Below, in pieces: positions 9,101-15,981 of a stretch of DNA of 64,000 nt. Both the position numbers and the translations under genes were made by a program. Below the pieces are notes generated by a model, which saw nothing but the letters and a program-made list of their open reading frames with translations, ran no database searches and was not told the DNA's origin. Source of the stretch: Fibrobacter succinogenes (lineage in GTDB: Bacteria; Fibrobacterota; Fibrobacteria; Fibrobacterales; Fibrobacteraceae); the NCBI GenBank assembly GCA_902800815.1, contig CADCGB010000008.1, positions 57,411-121,410 of the forward strand, read 5' to 3'. Numbering within the stretch: the stretch's first letter is position 1; each line of letters starts with the position of its first letter.

Positions 9101-11077
9101 TTTGTCTGCGATTTCCAATGCAGACATCACTATGCGTTCGCGCTTTTCGCTCTGCTTTCTGAGAACTCGCCAAATATCGCCAATTTCTTTTTCAGACAAT
9201 TTAGATTGCTGCAATATTTGAAAATTAGTATCCAAATCCTTAGAATTGTAAAGAGCAACACAAAAAGCTTGCATGTCAGGCTTTCTTCCCGCTCGACCAG
9301 CTTCTTGCACATAGTTTTCAAGTGTACTCGATATTTCGTAGTGGGCAACTAATTTAACATCATCTTTATCAACGCCCATTCCAAAAGCAGTTGTCGCAAC
9401 AATTGTGTCAATATCACCATCTTTTTTTTGAAACTCCTCTTGTACCTCCATCTTGATATCGGCATCCATTTGCCCATTATAACAACCGCTCTTAAATCCA
9501 TATTCATGCAACCCCTCAGCGAGTCGTTCCGTAGTTTTGACAGTAGATGCGTAAACAATTTTTGGTCCATTGTATTGTTTTAATAAATTGACCAACTCTT
9601 TACTTCTTTCATGGGTGTCCCTGGATGCCGGAATTACTGAATACTCTAAATTCGTACGTGTTGCAGTACTCACGAGTTTTATCAAATCAAGATTCATTCT
9701 CTTTTTGAAATAACTGCAAATGTCGCTAACAACATCTTGTTTAGCTGTTGCCGTAAAGCAACTAATTGGAATGTGTGTCTCCAATTTTTTTTCTCTTTCG
9801 AGATCTTTGATAAAATTAGCAAGATAAAGATAGTCAACTCGGAAATCTTGCCCCCATGCACTGAAACAGTGAGCTTCGTCAATAACGAATCGGTTGATGC
9901 GACGATACTTCAACAACTTAAATATGGTGTTGGAACGAAGTGATTCTGGTGAGATGTATAGAATGTCTTTCTCGTTTTCAAGAACAGCCTTAATTGTATT
10001 TTTACGTTCTAGCGGGGATAGATTTGAATTTATGTACGCAGCACGGTCTATTCCGAATCGCTTCGTTAGCACATCCACCTGATCTTTCATCAAGGCTACG
10101 ATAGGGGAAATGACAACCGTCAATGCGCCCACCTGGCTACCCGCAATCAAGGCGGGCAATTGGAACGTCATGGACTTTCCTCCACCCGTCGGGAAAACGG
10201 CCAACAAGGACTCGCCCCGCATCGCAGATTCAACAACCTGCTGCTGCAGAGGAATCTTTTCTTCTTCACTGAAAGAACGGAACCCGGGGAATCCGAACCA
10301 TTTTTTCAACTGTTTCGTTGAACACAACTGTTCCGTGCAATAAGGGCACTGCGGATTTCCACAAGGCACAAGACGCCTACGATGCAAAATGCTTTCGAGA
10401 TGCGGATATTGATAGCGAACCCAATGAGGCACATAGTCACTCGGTCCTTCTTCATGAAATAAAGTCAGAAGAAAACACCATTCAGCACGGTAAGCCGCCC
10501 ACTCGTTTTCAAAATCTTGATGAAGGCAAATTAATGATTCGTATTGATTCCTGAACCATTTTTGGATTTCAGGAAGTTTAGAACGTAACTCGTTCTGTTC
10601 CGGTGCGTCAACAATATAGAAGAATGGAGCAAACCCCGGTTCGTTCTTTAAGAACTGGAATAATAAATAGCGGAGCTGCCAAGGATATTCTTCCCATTTC
10701 TTGATGCAGTCTTCCAATAGATTCTTGCAAAGTTCAGCATCTTTCAGCGGATCTGAAGGCTCGTCTTCGTTATGCAGGTATTCTTTGCGAAGTTTGTGGT
10801 ATGGCTTGCAGGGAAATAGTAGAGAAGAAAGCATCAAGGTGTCTAGGGCCTTGATGTTCGGAAAATCAATAGAAAAATATTGTTTAAGGATCGGCGCGTC
10901 GTGCCGTAGCACATTATGGCCCACTATAAATTCGGCTTTTTCAGACGCTATTTCCAATTTAATGGGGTCTTTCGCTCGAACTCGTTCTTCGCCCAAGATA
11001 TACCCATACTCCCGAACTTTTTTCTGTTCGGGATTATATTCCAGGTCAAAAAACAAGTATTTGCTAAAATCAGGCAT
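6143..11077 (-). CDS. DEDD exonuclease-RecQ-UvrD fusion helicase
   Basis: A 1644-residue fusion. Residues 1-130 form an RNase H-fold 3'-5' exonuclease (DLE 11-13, GHN 53-55, Asp79, then DPLKDAELC). A Cys4 knuckle follows (Cys239, 244, 247, 252). Next is a full RecQ-type SF2 helicase: TGGGKS 297-302, DEAH 400-403, QEAGRAGR 591-598, plus a winged-helix-like region. The C-terminal half is a UvrD-like SF1 helicase: GAGPGSGKT 1081-1089, DEFQD 1197-1201, GDDDQ 1227-1231, NNYRS, TMHSSKGLEW and a final VAATRAR motif. It probably unwinds and degrades DNA, in repair or anti-phage defence. The ATG at 11077 follows TATATTTG by 6 nt. AT-rich; likely horizontally acquired. Confidence 0.88.
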   Translation of the reverse strand: MPDFSKYLFFDLEYNPEQKKVREYGYILGEERVRAKDPIKLEIASEKAEFIVGHNVLRHDAPILKQYFSIDFPNIKALDTLMLSSLLFPCKPYHKLRKEYLHNEDEPSDPLKDAELCKNLLEDCIKKWEEYPWQLRYLLFQFLKNEPGFAPFFYIVDAPEQNELRSKLPEIQKWFRNQYESLICLHQDFENEWAAYRAEWCFLLTLFHEEGPSDYVPHWVRYQYPHLESILHRRRLVPCGNPQCPYCTEQLCSTKQLKKWFGFPGFRSFSEEEKIPLQQQVVESAMRGESLLAVFPTGGGKSMTFQLPALIAGSQVGALTVVISPIVALMKDQVDVLTKRFGIDRAAYINSNLSPLERKNTIKAVLENEKDILYISPESLRSNTIFKLLKYRRINRFVIDEAHCFSAWGQDFRVDYLYLANFIKDLEREKKLETHIPISCFTATAKQDVVSDICSYFKKRMNLDLIKLVSTATRTNLEYSVIPASRDTHERSKELVNLLKQYNGPKIVYASTVKTTERLAEGLHEYGFKSGCYNGQMDADIKMEVQEEFQKKDGDIDTIVATTAFGMGVDKDDVKLVAHYEISSTLENYVQEAGRAGRKPDMQAFCVALYNSKDLDTNFQILQQSKLSEKEIGDIWRVLRKQSEKRERIVMSALEIADKCGWTEQTENIGGLETKVKHAIMLLEDQGFLKRNRNQTQVFGSSIAIETVSQVRSILDCPNIDKLNTTENIAFRIMRHIITKRWTKNPECALDDITVNLGIERKDANEALRLLRSKHLLDQRNDWSAKVQRLGTFNSKRMLARAKDLQEILLKSCEGHGVDENFLINLTKVNAARGIAESGTESRKCLQIMRGMLRYWAHESIAEIHLVEAGHQLYRIEFLKEPESIRENLQKNWECFEKIIDTLLILQKEQEKRNEDLVDDTIWFSIDNLILRIYGEKDVEDLARQTQFEFALLFLHLIGAIHLESGLMVFYTGLVLDISSENRSKPFHESDFKKLHDFYENKAEAIHIVGRYAEMMIHNKQAAQELLNDYFTLNIQSFRQKYMMTPDEKGAVSINLRERIGDVNKEQNAIIKSNAKHILVGAGPGSGKTHMLVHKAASLLWLEETQPNSLLILTFTRSACRELRKRLNTLAMGLAHGVTITTFHALAFSILGVQGSKKDFKKNDDGNSGEDIIDKAAEVIMSGEDVGIGAPGVILVDEFQDLSKSEYKMLKAIYGYGDKPARLIAVGDDDQSIFEFRGSSAEFFRKFTTEFSNTKEFYLTNNYRSAVNLVRANEELLTYLDYRVKNGKRQVAVNLNIGDLDFYEEHDRMRGAFASAQILADKCKKNGGSACILSPENAEAFLAVAKLEELGVDCRIIKGQDKEKCPVDSVREIIGFKQIVEADNDITKKPWTVEQFKQIAEQYKQQHKGESSFELLDAVVNDFVDCEDEVTLGGFEEYLNEVSYADLNKKDLQVNVGTMHSSKGLEWDHIILNLGEWKPETQEQLRLLYVAATRARKSLTVLGAEANLPKSWIRNFKNNGQIPGCSIPSKIHIETGLSDLKLGNILVNEKNRNRTRYLQEKLERLPLGSAIDIGFSQEFQCYNTNFNGRFVAAFSSNFIKDYLKNLQKNFFKPQKAELKQVCRWQDDFGQEIWVPLFKVEFVKS

Positions 11078-11083
11078 CTGATA

Positions 11084-11091
11084 CAAATATA
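11084..11091 (-). promoter_or_regulatory. -7 element of the helicase gene
   Basis: TATATTTG on the minus strand is an exact TAnnTTTG match ending 6 nt before the ATG at 11077. No ribosome-binding site is present, consistent with a leaderless or near-leaderless mRNA. Confidence 0.55.
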
Positions 11092-11152
11092 TACTAGAAA
11101 AAGTGCCAAATTTACCCTTATTTGCAAAATAATGCGGTTTTTCAAAGAATTG

Positions 11153-11179
11153 CAGTTGTCAAGAATTTCTCGACAACTG
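11153..11179. promoter_or_regulatory. Long imperfect palindrome upstream of the helicase gene
   Basis: A 27-bp near-palindrome with perfect 8-bp ends CAGTTGTC/GACAACTG and a mostly symmetric centre. It lies about 60 bp upstream of the helicase -7 element. Neither side has a T run, so an operator is more likely than a terminator. A related half-site, CAGTTG-CCGAC, follows at 11190-11200. Confidence 0.4.
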
Positions 11180-11403
11180 CCAAATCAATCAGTTGCCGAC
11201 TAGATTTTTTTGGAGGGAATCCAGGATGACACTAGAGCAAGGCTGCAGCCAGGGGGATTCTTCCCCCTCCTCCCGTCCCTGCAAGTTTTTTGTAGCATTT
11301 TCGGGTCCAAATTGGCGTTTTTGCGCTAAAAACGCCATCCGTTTTGTTGTGATTTACCCAACATTTTGTACAATAGGGGCAACTTTTTTCTTTGAATTCG
11401 CCC
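11180..11403. other. Gene-free stretch before the mannanase cluster
   Basis: No credible gene. It contains a GGATGAC-type repeat (11211-11230), an inverted GC-rich motif (GGGGGATtcttCCCCC, about 11254-11270), a stretch of pyrimidines, and an AT-rich part leading into the promoter of the first mannanase. Confidence 0.5.
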
Positions 11404-11442
11404 TATATTAACCTATTTTCAAAGAAAAATACAGGAGTGTGT
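11404..11442 (+). promoter_or_regulatory. Promoter and ribosome-binding site of the first mannanase gene
   Basis: TATATTAA (11404-11411) resembles the -7 element. A 31-nt leader carries AGGAG (11433-11437), 5 nt before the ATG at 11443. Unlike many housekeeping genes here, this gene has a leader and a conventional ribosome-binding site. Confidence 0.5.
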
Positions 11443-13740
11443 ATGAAAATTGCAAAATATGCAGCGATGTTTGGGCTAGCCGCGGCAACTACCTTTGCCG
11501 CACAGTACGAAGCCGAAGACGCAACCCTTTCCGGCGACGCCGCAGCCGCAACAAGCACGGCAGCTTCCGGTGGCAAGTACGTCAAGATGAACGGCGGCGA
11601 CATCACCTTCGCAGGTGTGACTGTCGAATCGGCCGGCCAGTACACCGTGGTCATCCACTACATGAACAACTATGGTGGCGACAAGATCAACAACGTCGGA
11701 GTCGGCGGAGCATCCTCCCAGGTATCCTTCCCCGTCACCGACAAGAACACCTTTGTCGATGTCGAGACCGTCCTCGCCTTCGCTGCGGGAGCAAACACGG
11801 TCGCCATCACCAATAGTTGGGGCTGGATCGACGTAGACTACATCGAGGTCAAGCCCTACGAGGCAAAGAAGTTCAACCTCTGCAATGCACCCGTCACCAA
11901 GAACGCCACCGCATCGGCCAAGAAACTATACAACTTCCTCGTGAACAACTTCGGCAAGAAGACCATCTCCGGCGTGATGACTGGTAACATGGACAGTTAC
12001 ACCAAGGGCGATGTCACCCAGCACGAAGACGTGAAGGCCGTATTTACGGCGGGCGGCAAGTACCCGGCACTCGTCGGCACCGACCTGATGAATGCCACGG
12101 GCGTGCACAAGGACGAATCCTGGTACCAGCAGTACACCGAAAAGGCTGTAGACGTCGCGAAGTCCACCTGGGCAAAGGGCGGCATTCCGGCATTCACGTG
12201 GCACTGGCGCCCGGGCGAAGAAGAGGAATTCTACGTAAAGGGTGCTAACGACAAGTACACCGAATTCGACTTTACCGAAGCGTTCGTGAAGGGCACCACC
12301 AGTTGGGACACGCTCTCTACCGCATACAAGGCCCTAGTCGGCGATATCGACCACGTCGCTGGAATCTTCCTCGAACTCCAGCAGGAAGGCGTTGCGGCTA
12401 TCTTCCGTCCGCTTCACGAATCCGGCGGAAACTGGTTCTGGTGGAGCACGCATACCGGCAAGCAGTTCGCGGCCCTCTACCAGTTGGTCTATGAACGCAT
12501 GGTGTTCAAGAACGGCGTGAACAACCTCATCTGGGACTTCAACCCGCAGGACGCATCCAAGCTTTCCTGGACCCCGGGCGAAACCTACTACGACATTCTT
12601 AGCGTAGATATCTACAACAGCGCAAACGACCACCAGAGCAACAGCGCAGCCTTTATCGACCTTACAAACAAGGGCGGCACAAACAAGATTATCTCGCTCA
12701 GCGAAAACGGCCCCATCCCCGACGTAGACAAGATGTACGATGAAGGCGCCACCTGGAGCTGGTGGATGCCGTGGTACGAATCCTGGTCCGGCGGTTACGT
12801 GAGCCAGACCGCCGCAAGCGTGTGGCAGAAGAACCTTGCCGACGAGCGCATCATCACTCTCGACAAGATGCCCGGCTGGGATAACTACACCGAGGCTGCA
12901 ACCGCCACGAAGGCCTGCCCGACATCTACCGAAGGCGGCAACTTCAGCGCCGATACCACCAACAAGGAAGACGCAAAGAACCTGATGATGGCCGTGACCT
13001 ACACCGCCCTGAACGATAGCGGTGCAAACATCGAATTCCAGAAGGTTCCGAACCTCACCGGTGCAACGACCGTTTCTCTCAAGATTACGAACAACGGTTC
13101 GGGCGGTGAAGATGGTGGCATCTGGGTTGGCCTTGCCTTCGTGCGCAACGGCATGGAAGACGACGGCTGGACCTGGGAAATGTCCACCTCGACCGGCTGC
13201 TGGATTAACGACGGAGCCTCCTCCACTTGCGAATTCGACATCACCAAGTACGAAGACCCCGACGGCGTCGAGCATCCCATCGACCTCGACAACCTCTTCT
13301 CTGTTACCTTGATGGTTGCGGCCGTCGGTTTCGAGGGCACGGTCATCTTTGACGACCTCGTTGCAGACAACGGAAAGGTTATCTCCGCATTCGACAAGAA
13401 GACGGAACTGTTCAAGACTGCCGACCAGAGCAAGGGTCACGTGAGCAAGATTGAACTTGTCGACGATACCGGTGCACCGGCCGCCATCAAGCGCACGCAT
13501 GCAATTGCCGCATCCAAGCTCGGCGTAAATGGCAATTCCATCTCGCTTACCACTGCGAAGGCAGGCAACGTGAGCGTAGATGTGTTCGGCCTGAACGGCA
13601 AGCGCGTCGCGACACTCTACAGGGGCAACCTCGCCGCGGGCAGTTATGCGTTCAGCCTCGAGAACATGCCGAAGGGCAGCTACATCGTGCGCGTGAAGGG
13701 CGCAGGAATCGCGGCAACGCAGCCCGTGCTTATAAAATAG
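11443..13740 (+). CDS. Secreted GH26 beta-mannanase with CBM35-like and C-terminal sorting domains
   Basis: 765 residues. A signal peptide (about 1-20, ending TFAA) is followed by a CBM35-like domain (YEAEDATLSG to WIDVDYIEV, 21-137) and a GH26 catalytic domain (about 145-485) with acid/base Glu326 in RPLHE and nucleophile Glu421 in LSENG. A beta-sandwich domain (about 505-660) is related to one in the next gene. The last 70 residues (ISLTTAKAGNVSVDVFGLNG ... YIVRVKG) resemble a type A T9SS sorting domain. It should cleave internal beta-1,4-mannan bonds outside the cell. The ATG at 11443 is chosen for its AGGAG site and signal peptide. A terminator follows. Confidence 0.92.
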   Translation: MKIAKYAAMFGLAAATTFAAQYEAEDATLSGDAAAATSTAASGGKYVKMNGGDITFAGVTVESAGQYTVVIHYMNNYGGDKINNVGVGGASSQVSFPVTDKNTFVDVETVLAFAAGANTVAITNSWGWIDVDYIEVKPYEAKKFNLCNAPVTKNATASAKKLYNFLVNNFGKKTISGVMTGNMDSYTKGDVTQHEDVKAVFTAGGKYPALVGTDLMNATGVHKDESWYQQYTEKAVDVAKSTWAKGGIPAFTWHWRPGEEEEFYVKGANDKYTEFDFTEAFVKGTTSWDTLSTAYKALVGDIDHVAGIFLELQQEGVAAIFRPLHESGGNWFWWSTHTGKQFAALYQLVYERMVFKNGVNNLIWDFNPQDASKLSWTPGETYYDILSVDIYNSANDHQSNSAAFIDLTNKGGTNKIISLSENGPIPDVDKMYDEGATWSWWMPWYESWSGGYVSQTAASVWQKNLADERIITLDKMPGWDNYTEAATATKACPTSTEGGNFSADTTNKEDAKNLMMAVTYTALNDSGANIEFQKVPNLTGATTVSLKITNNGSGGEDGGIWVGLAFVRNGMEDDGWTWEMSTSTGCWINDGASSTCEFDITKYEDPDGVEHPIDLDNLFSVTLMVAAVGFEGTVIFDDLVADNGKVISAFDKKTELFKTADQSKGHVSKIELVDDTGAPAAIKRTHAIAASKLGVNGNSISLTTAKAGNVSVDVFGLNGKRVATLYRGNLAAGSYAFSLENMPKGSYIVRVKGAGIAATQPVLIK

Positions 13741-13756
13741 TTTCTCCTTATGGTCC

Positions 13757-13787
13757 AAGCCCTGCGGGTTTTCCGCGGGGCTTTTTT
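13757..13787 (+). terminator. Terminator after the first mannanase gene
   Basis: AAGCCCTGCGG pairs with CCGCGGGGCTT around a short loop and is followed by TTTTTT. It indicates that the first and second mannanase genes are transcribed separately. Confidence 0.85.
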
Positions 13788-13943
13788 GTGTTTGAAAATC
13801 GCGGGTTTTGGCGTTTCTCGCGTGCCCGGTGTGGACAAAAAACGGGTTGTATGTCAACACCCCGGGGCGAAAAATGTCCTTTTTGCGCTCCGGATTTATA
13901 ATTTTCAGGTAAACGCCTCCGGAGGGGCGTTTTGAGGAGTTAT
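13788..13943 (+). promoter_or_regulatory. Promoter and structured leader of the GH5 mannanase gene
   Basis: TATAATTTTC near 13897 is a candidate -7 element. The leader can form a hairpin AACGCC/GGCGTT (about 13913-13931) immediately before the GAGGAG ribosome-binding site and the ATG at 13944. The hairpin abuts the ribosome-binding site and might modulate its access. The rest of this interval holds nothing recognisable. Confidence 0.4.
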
Positions 13944-15830
13944 ATGAAAAAATTGAGTTTTGCGGCTCTTTGCGGGGCCTTTTTGCTCGGTGGAACAGCC
14001 TTTGCGGCCCCGGGCCTCACGGTGAGCGGCACCAACCTGCTCTATAACGGCAAGAAAATCTTCTTTTCGGGCACGAACCTCGCCTGGAGCGACTACAATT
14101 CCGACGTGGGGGCATCCCCGCTGAACGAGAACGCTTGGCGCAAGGCCGTGGAAGGCACGCGCGCCGCGGGCGGTAACGCTATCCGCTGGTGGCTTTTCAA
14201 CAACATGAGCCAGAGCCCGGAAATCGACCAGACGACGCACCTGGTTTCGGGCCTCAAGGAAAACACCATCAACAACATGAAGAAGGCCCTGGACATCGCC
14301 GAGGAATACGGCGTGATGGTCTCGATGTGCCTCTTCAGCCACAACCTGATGGAACCCAATCAGTGGGGACTTTACGACGAAAAGCTCGACATCACCGCGA
14401 ACACGAACCTGTTCGAGGACGAGGGCACGCAGGCGTTTATCGACAACGCGCTTATACCGGTGGTGAAGGCGATTGGCAACCACAAGGCGCTCATGACCTG
14501 GGAAGTCTTCAACGAGCCCGAGGGCATGACGAGCGAATGCAGCGGCTGGACCACCAAGAAGATGGCGCTTTCCAAGATCCAAGCATTTACGAACAAGGTA
14601 GCGGCAGCCATCCATACCGAAAACCCGGAACTGCTCGTTTCTACGGGTAGCGTGAACATCCAGTATCAGAAGCACTGGAACGATGCGGCCCTCGTGGCGG
14701 CAGGCGGCAAGGCGAACGGCACGCTCGACTTTTTCCAGACGCATTACTACCCGTATTACCAGAACGACAACGTTTCGCCCTTCGTGAATACGGCTGCCCA
14801 GATGGCAAGCAAGTACGGTTACGATAGCAAGCCGATGATTATCGGCGAATTCCCTGCAAGCGGCTGGAAGGGCGATACCTACACGGCGAGCATGGCGGCA
14901 AAGACCCAGATTTCGACCGAGGAATGCTACCACAAGGCGTTTGACGGCGGCTACGCGGGCGCACTCGCCTGGCAGTACATCGGCGACAAGACCGAATCGC
15001 AGTTCGGTGGCTACACCTACACGATTGATCCCGCGCTTGACGCCATGAAGGCTCTCGCCGCTACCGAAGAAGCGAGCATCAAGATCAAGGACGTTGCAAT
15101 TAGCCAGGAAGGCGGCGATGGCAAGATGTCGGTGACCTACGGTGGCGACAACGCGCAGATTGAATACCAGAAGACATGGGACCTGAGCAAGGCCAGCACG
15201 TTCACGTTCGAGGTGACGAACAAGGGCGCGAGCGACGCCCAGCTGCACCTGATTTTCAAGCTGACTAGCGCATGGACCTGGACTCCGGTGAACGACGATG
15301 CCGGCGCATGCGTTGTGCCCGCAGGCGAATCGGTGACCTGCTCCTTCGATATTTCCAGCTTTGCAGACCGCAACCAGACTTTGAGCGTCGTCATCGCGAA
15401 CTACGCCGCAGGCTACACTGGAACGCTCCTTTACGACAACTTCAAGGCGGGCGACCAGGTTCTCTGGGACTTCAACGAAGACAAGTACGATGCCTTCAGT
15501 CGCGGTTTCGAGAATACCGAAGAGATGATTCCCGAAATCAAGATTGTGTTCGGCGAAAGCTCCGTCGGGATTGAGTCTCGCGCAACGGCAGTCAAGGCAG
15601 GCGCAACCCTCGGTATTGCAGGCAATACGATTTCTCTTGTTACCGCGAAGGCGGGCGACGTGAGCGTGGACGTTTACGGCATGAACGGCAGGCGCATCGC
15701 CACCCTCTTCCACGGCGTGCTCGCGCAGGGCAGCTACGCGTTCAGCCTCGAGAACATGCCCAAGGGAATGTATATCGTGCGCGTGAAGGGTGCTGGCATC
15801 ACCGCGACGCAACCCGCGTTTGTAAAGTAA
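13944..15830 (+). CDS. Secreted GH5-type endo-mannanase with C-terminal sorting domain
   Basis: 628 residues with a signal peptide (1-21, TAFA/A). The GH5 domain (about 22-375) has acid/base Glu191 in FNEPEG, HYYPYY, and nucleophile Glu302 in IGEFPA. The overall pattern (IRWWLFNN ... WEVFNEPEG) fits bacterial GH5 mannanases, although cellulase activity cannot be excluded from sequence alone. A beta-sandwich, probably carbohydrate-binding, domain spans about 380-530, and the protein ends in a T9SS-like tail nearly identical to that of the preceding mannanase. The ATG at 13944 (GAGGAG upstream) is preferred over the TTG at 13932. Own terminator. Confidence 0.9.
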   Translation: MKKLSFAALCGAFLLGGTAFAAPGLTVSGTNLLYNGKKIFFSGTNLAWSDYNSDVGASPLNENAWRKAVEGTRAAGGNAIRWWLFNNMSQSPEIDQTTHLVSGLKENTINNMKKALDIAEEYGVMVSMCLFSHNLMEPNQWGLYDEKLDITANTNLFEDEGTQAFIDNALIPVVKAIGNHKALMTWEVFNEPEGMTSECSGWTTKKMALSKIQAFTNKVAAAIHTENPELLVSTGSVNIQYQKHWNDAALVAAGGKANGTLDFFQTHYYPYYQNDNVSPFVNTAAQMASKYGYDSKPMIIGEFPASGWKGDTYTASMAAKTQISTEECYHKAFDGGYAGALAWQYIGDKTESQFGGYTYTIDPALDAMKALAATEEASIKIKDVAISQEGGDGKMSVTYGGDNAQIEYQKTWDLSKASTFTFEVTNKGASDAQLHLIFKLTSAWTWTPVNDDAGACVVPAGESVTCSFDISSFADRNQTLSVVIANYAAGYTGTLLYDNFKAGDQVLWDFNEDKYDAFSRGFENTEEMIPEIKIVFGESSVGIESRATAVKAGATLGIAGNTISLVTAKAGDVSVDVYGMNGRRIATLFHGVLAQGSYAFSLENMPKGMYIVRVKGAGITATQPAFVK

Positions 15831-15848
15831 AGGATTTCTGACTCCTCG

Positions 15849-15879
15849 CCCCTGCAGGTTAACGCCTGCGGGGGTTTTT
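15849..15879 (+). terminator. Terminator after the GH5 gene
   Basis: CCCCTGCAGG pairs with CCTGCGGGG around a short loop, followed by TTTTT on the plus strand. Confidence 0.8.
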
Positions 15880-15949
15880 GAGATTGTGCGCAACTCAACA
15901 GGTTTTCTTTCTTTTTTCTTGTAATCGTTCAATCGGGTCTTTTTTAGGG

Positions 15950-15981
15950 TATATTTAAAGCATAAAATGTATGGAGTGTTT
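15950..15981 (+). promoter_or_regulatory. Promoter and ribosome-binding site of the third mannanase gene
   Basis: TATATTTA (15950-15957) is a -7-like element. GGAG at 15973-15976 precedes the ATG at 15982 by 5 nt, favouring it over the in-frame ATG at 15967. Confidence 0.5.
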
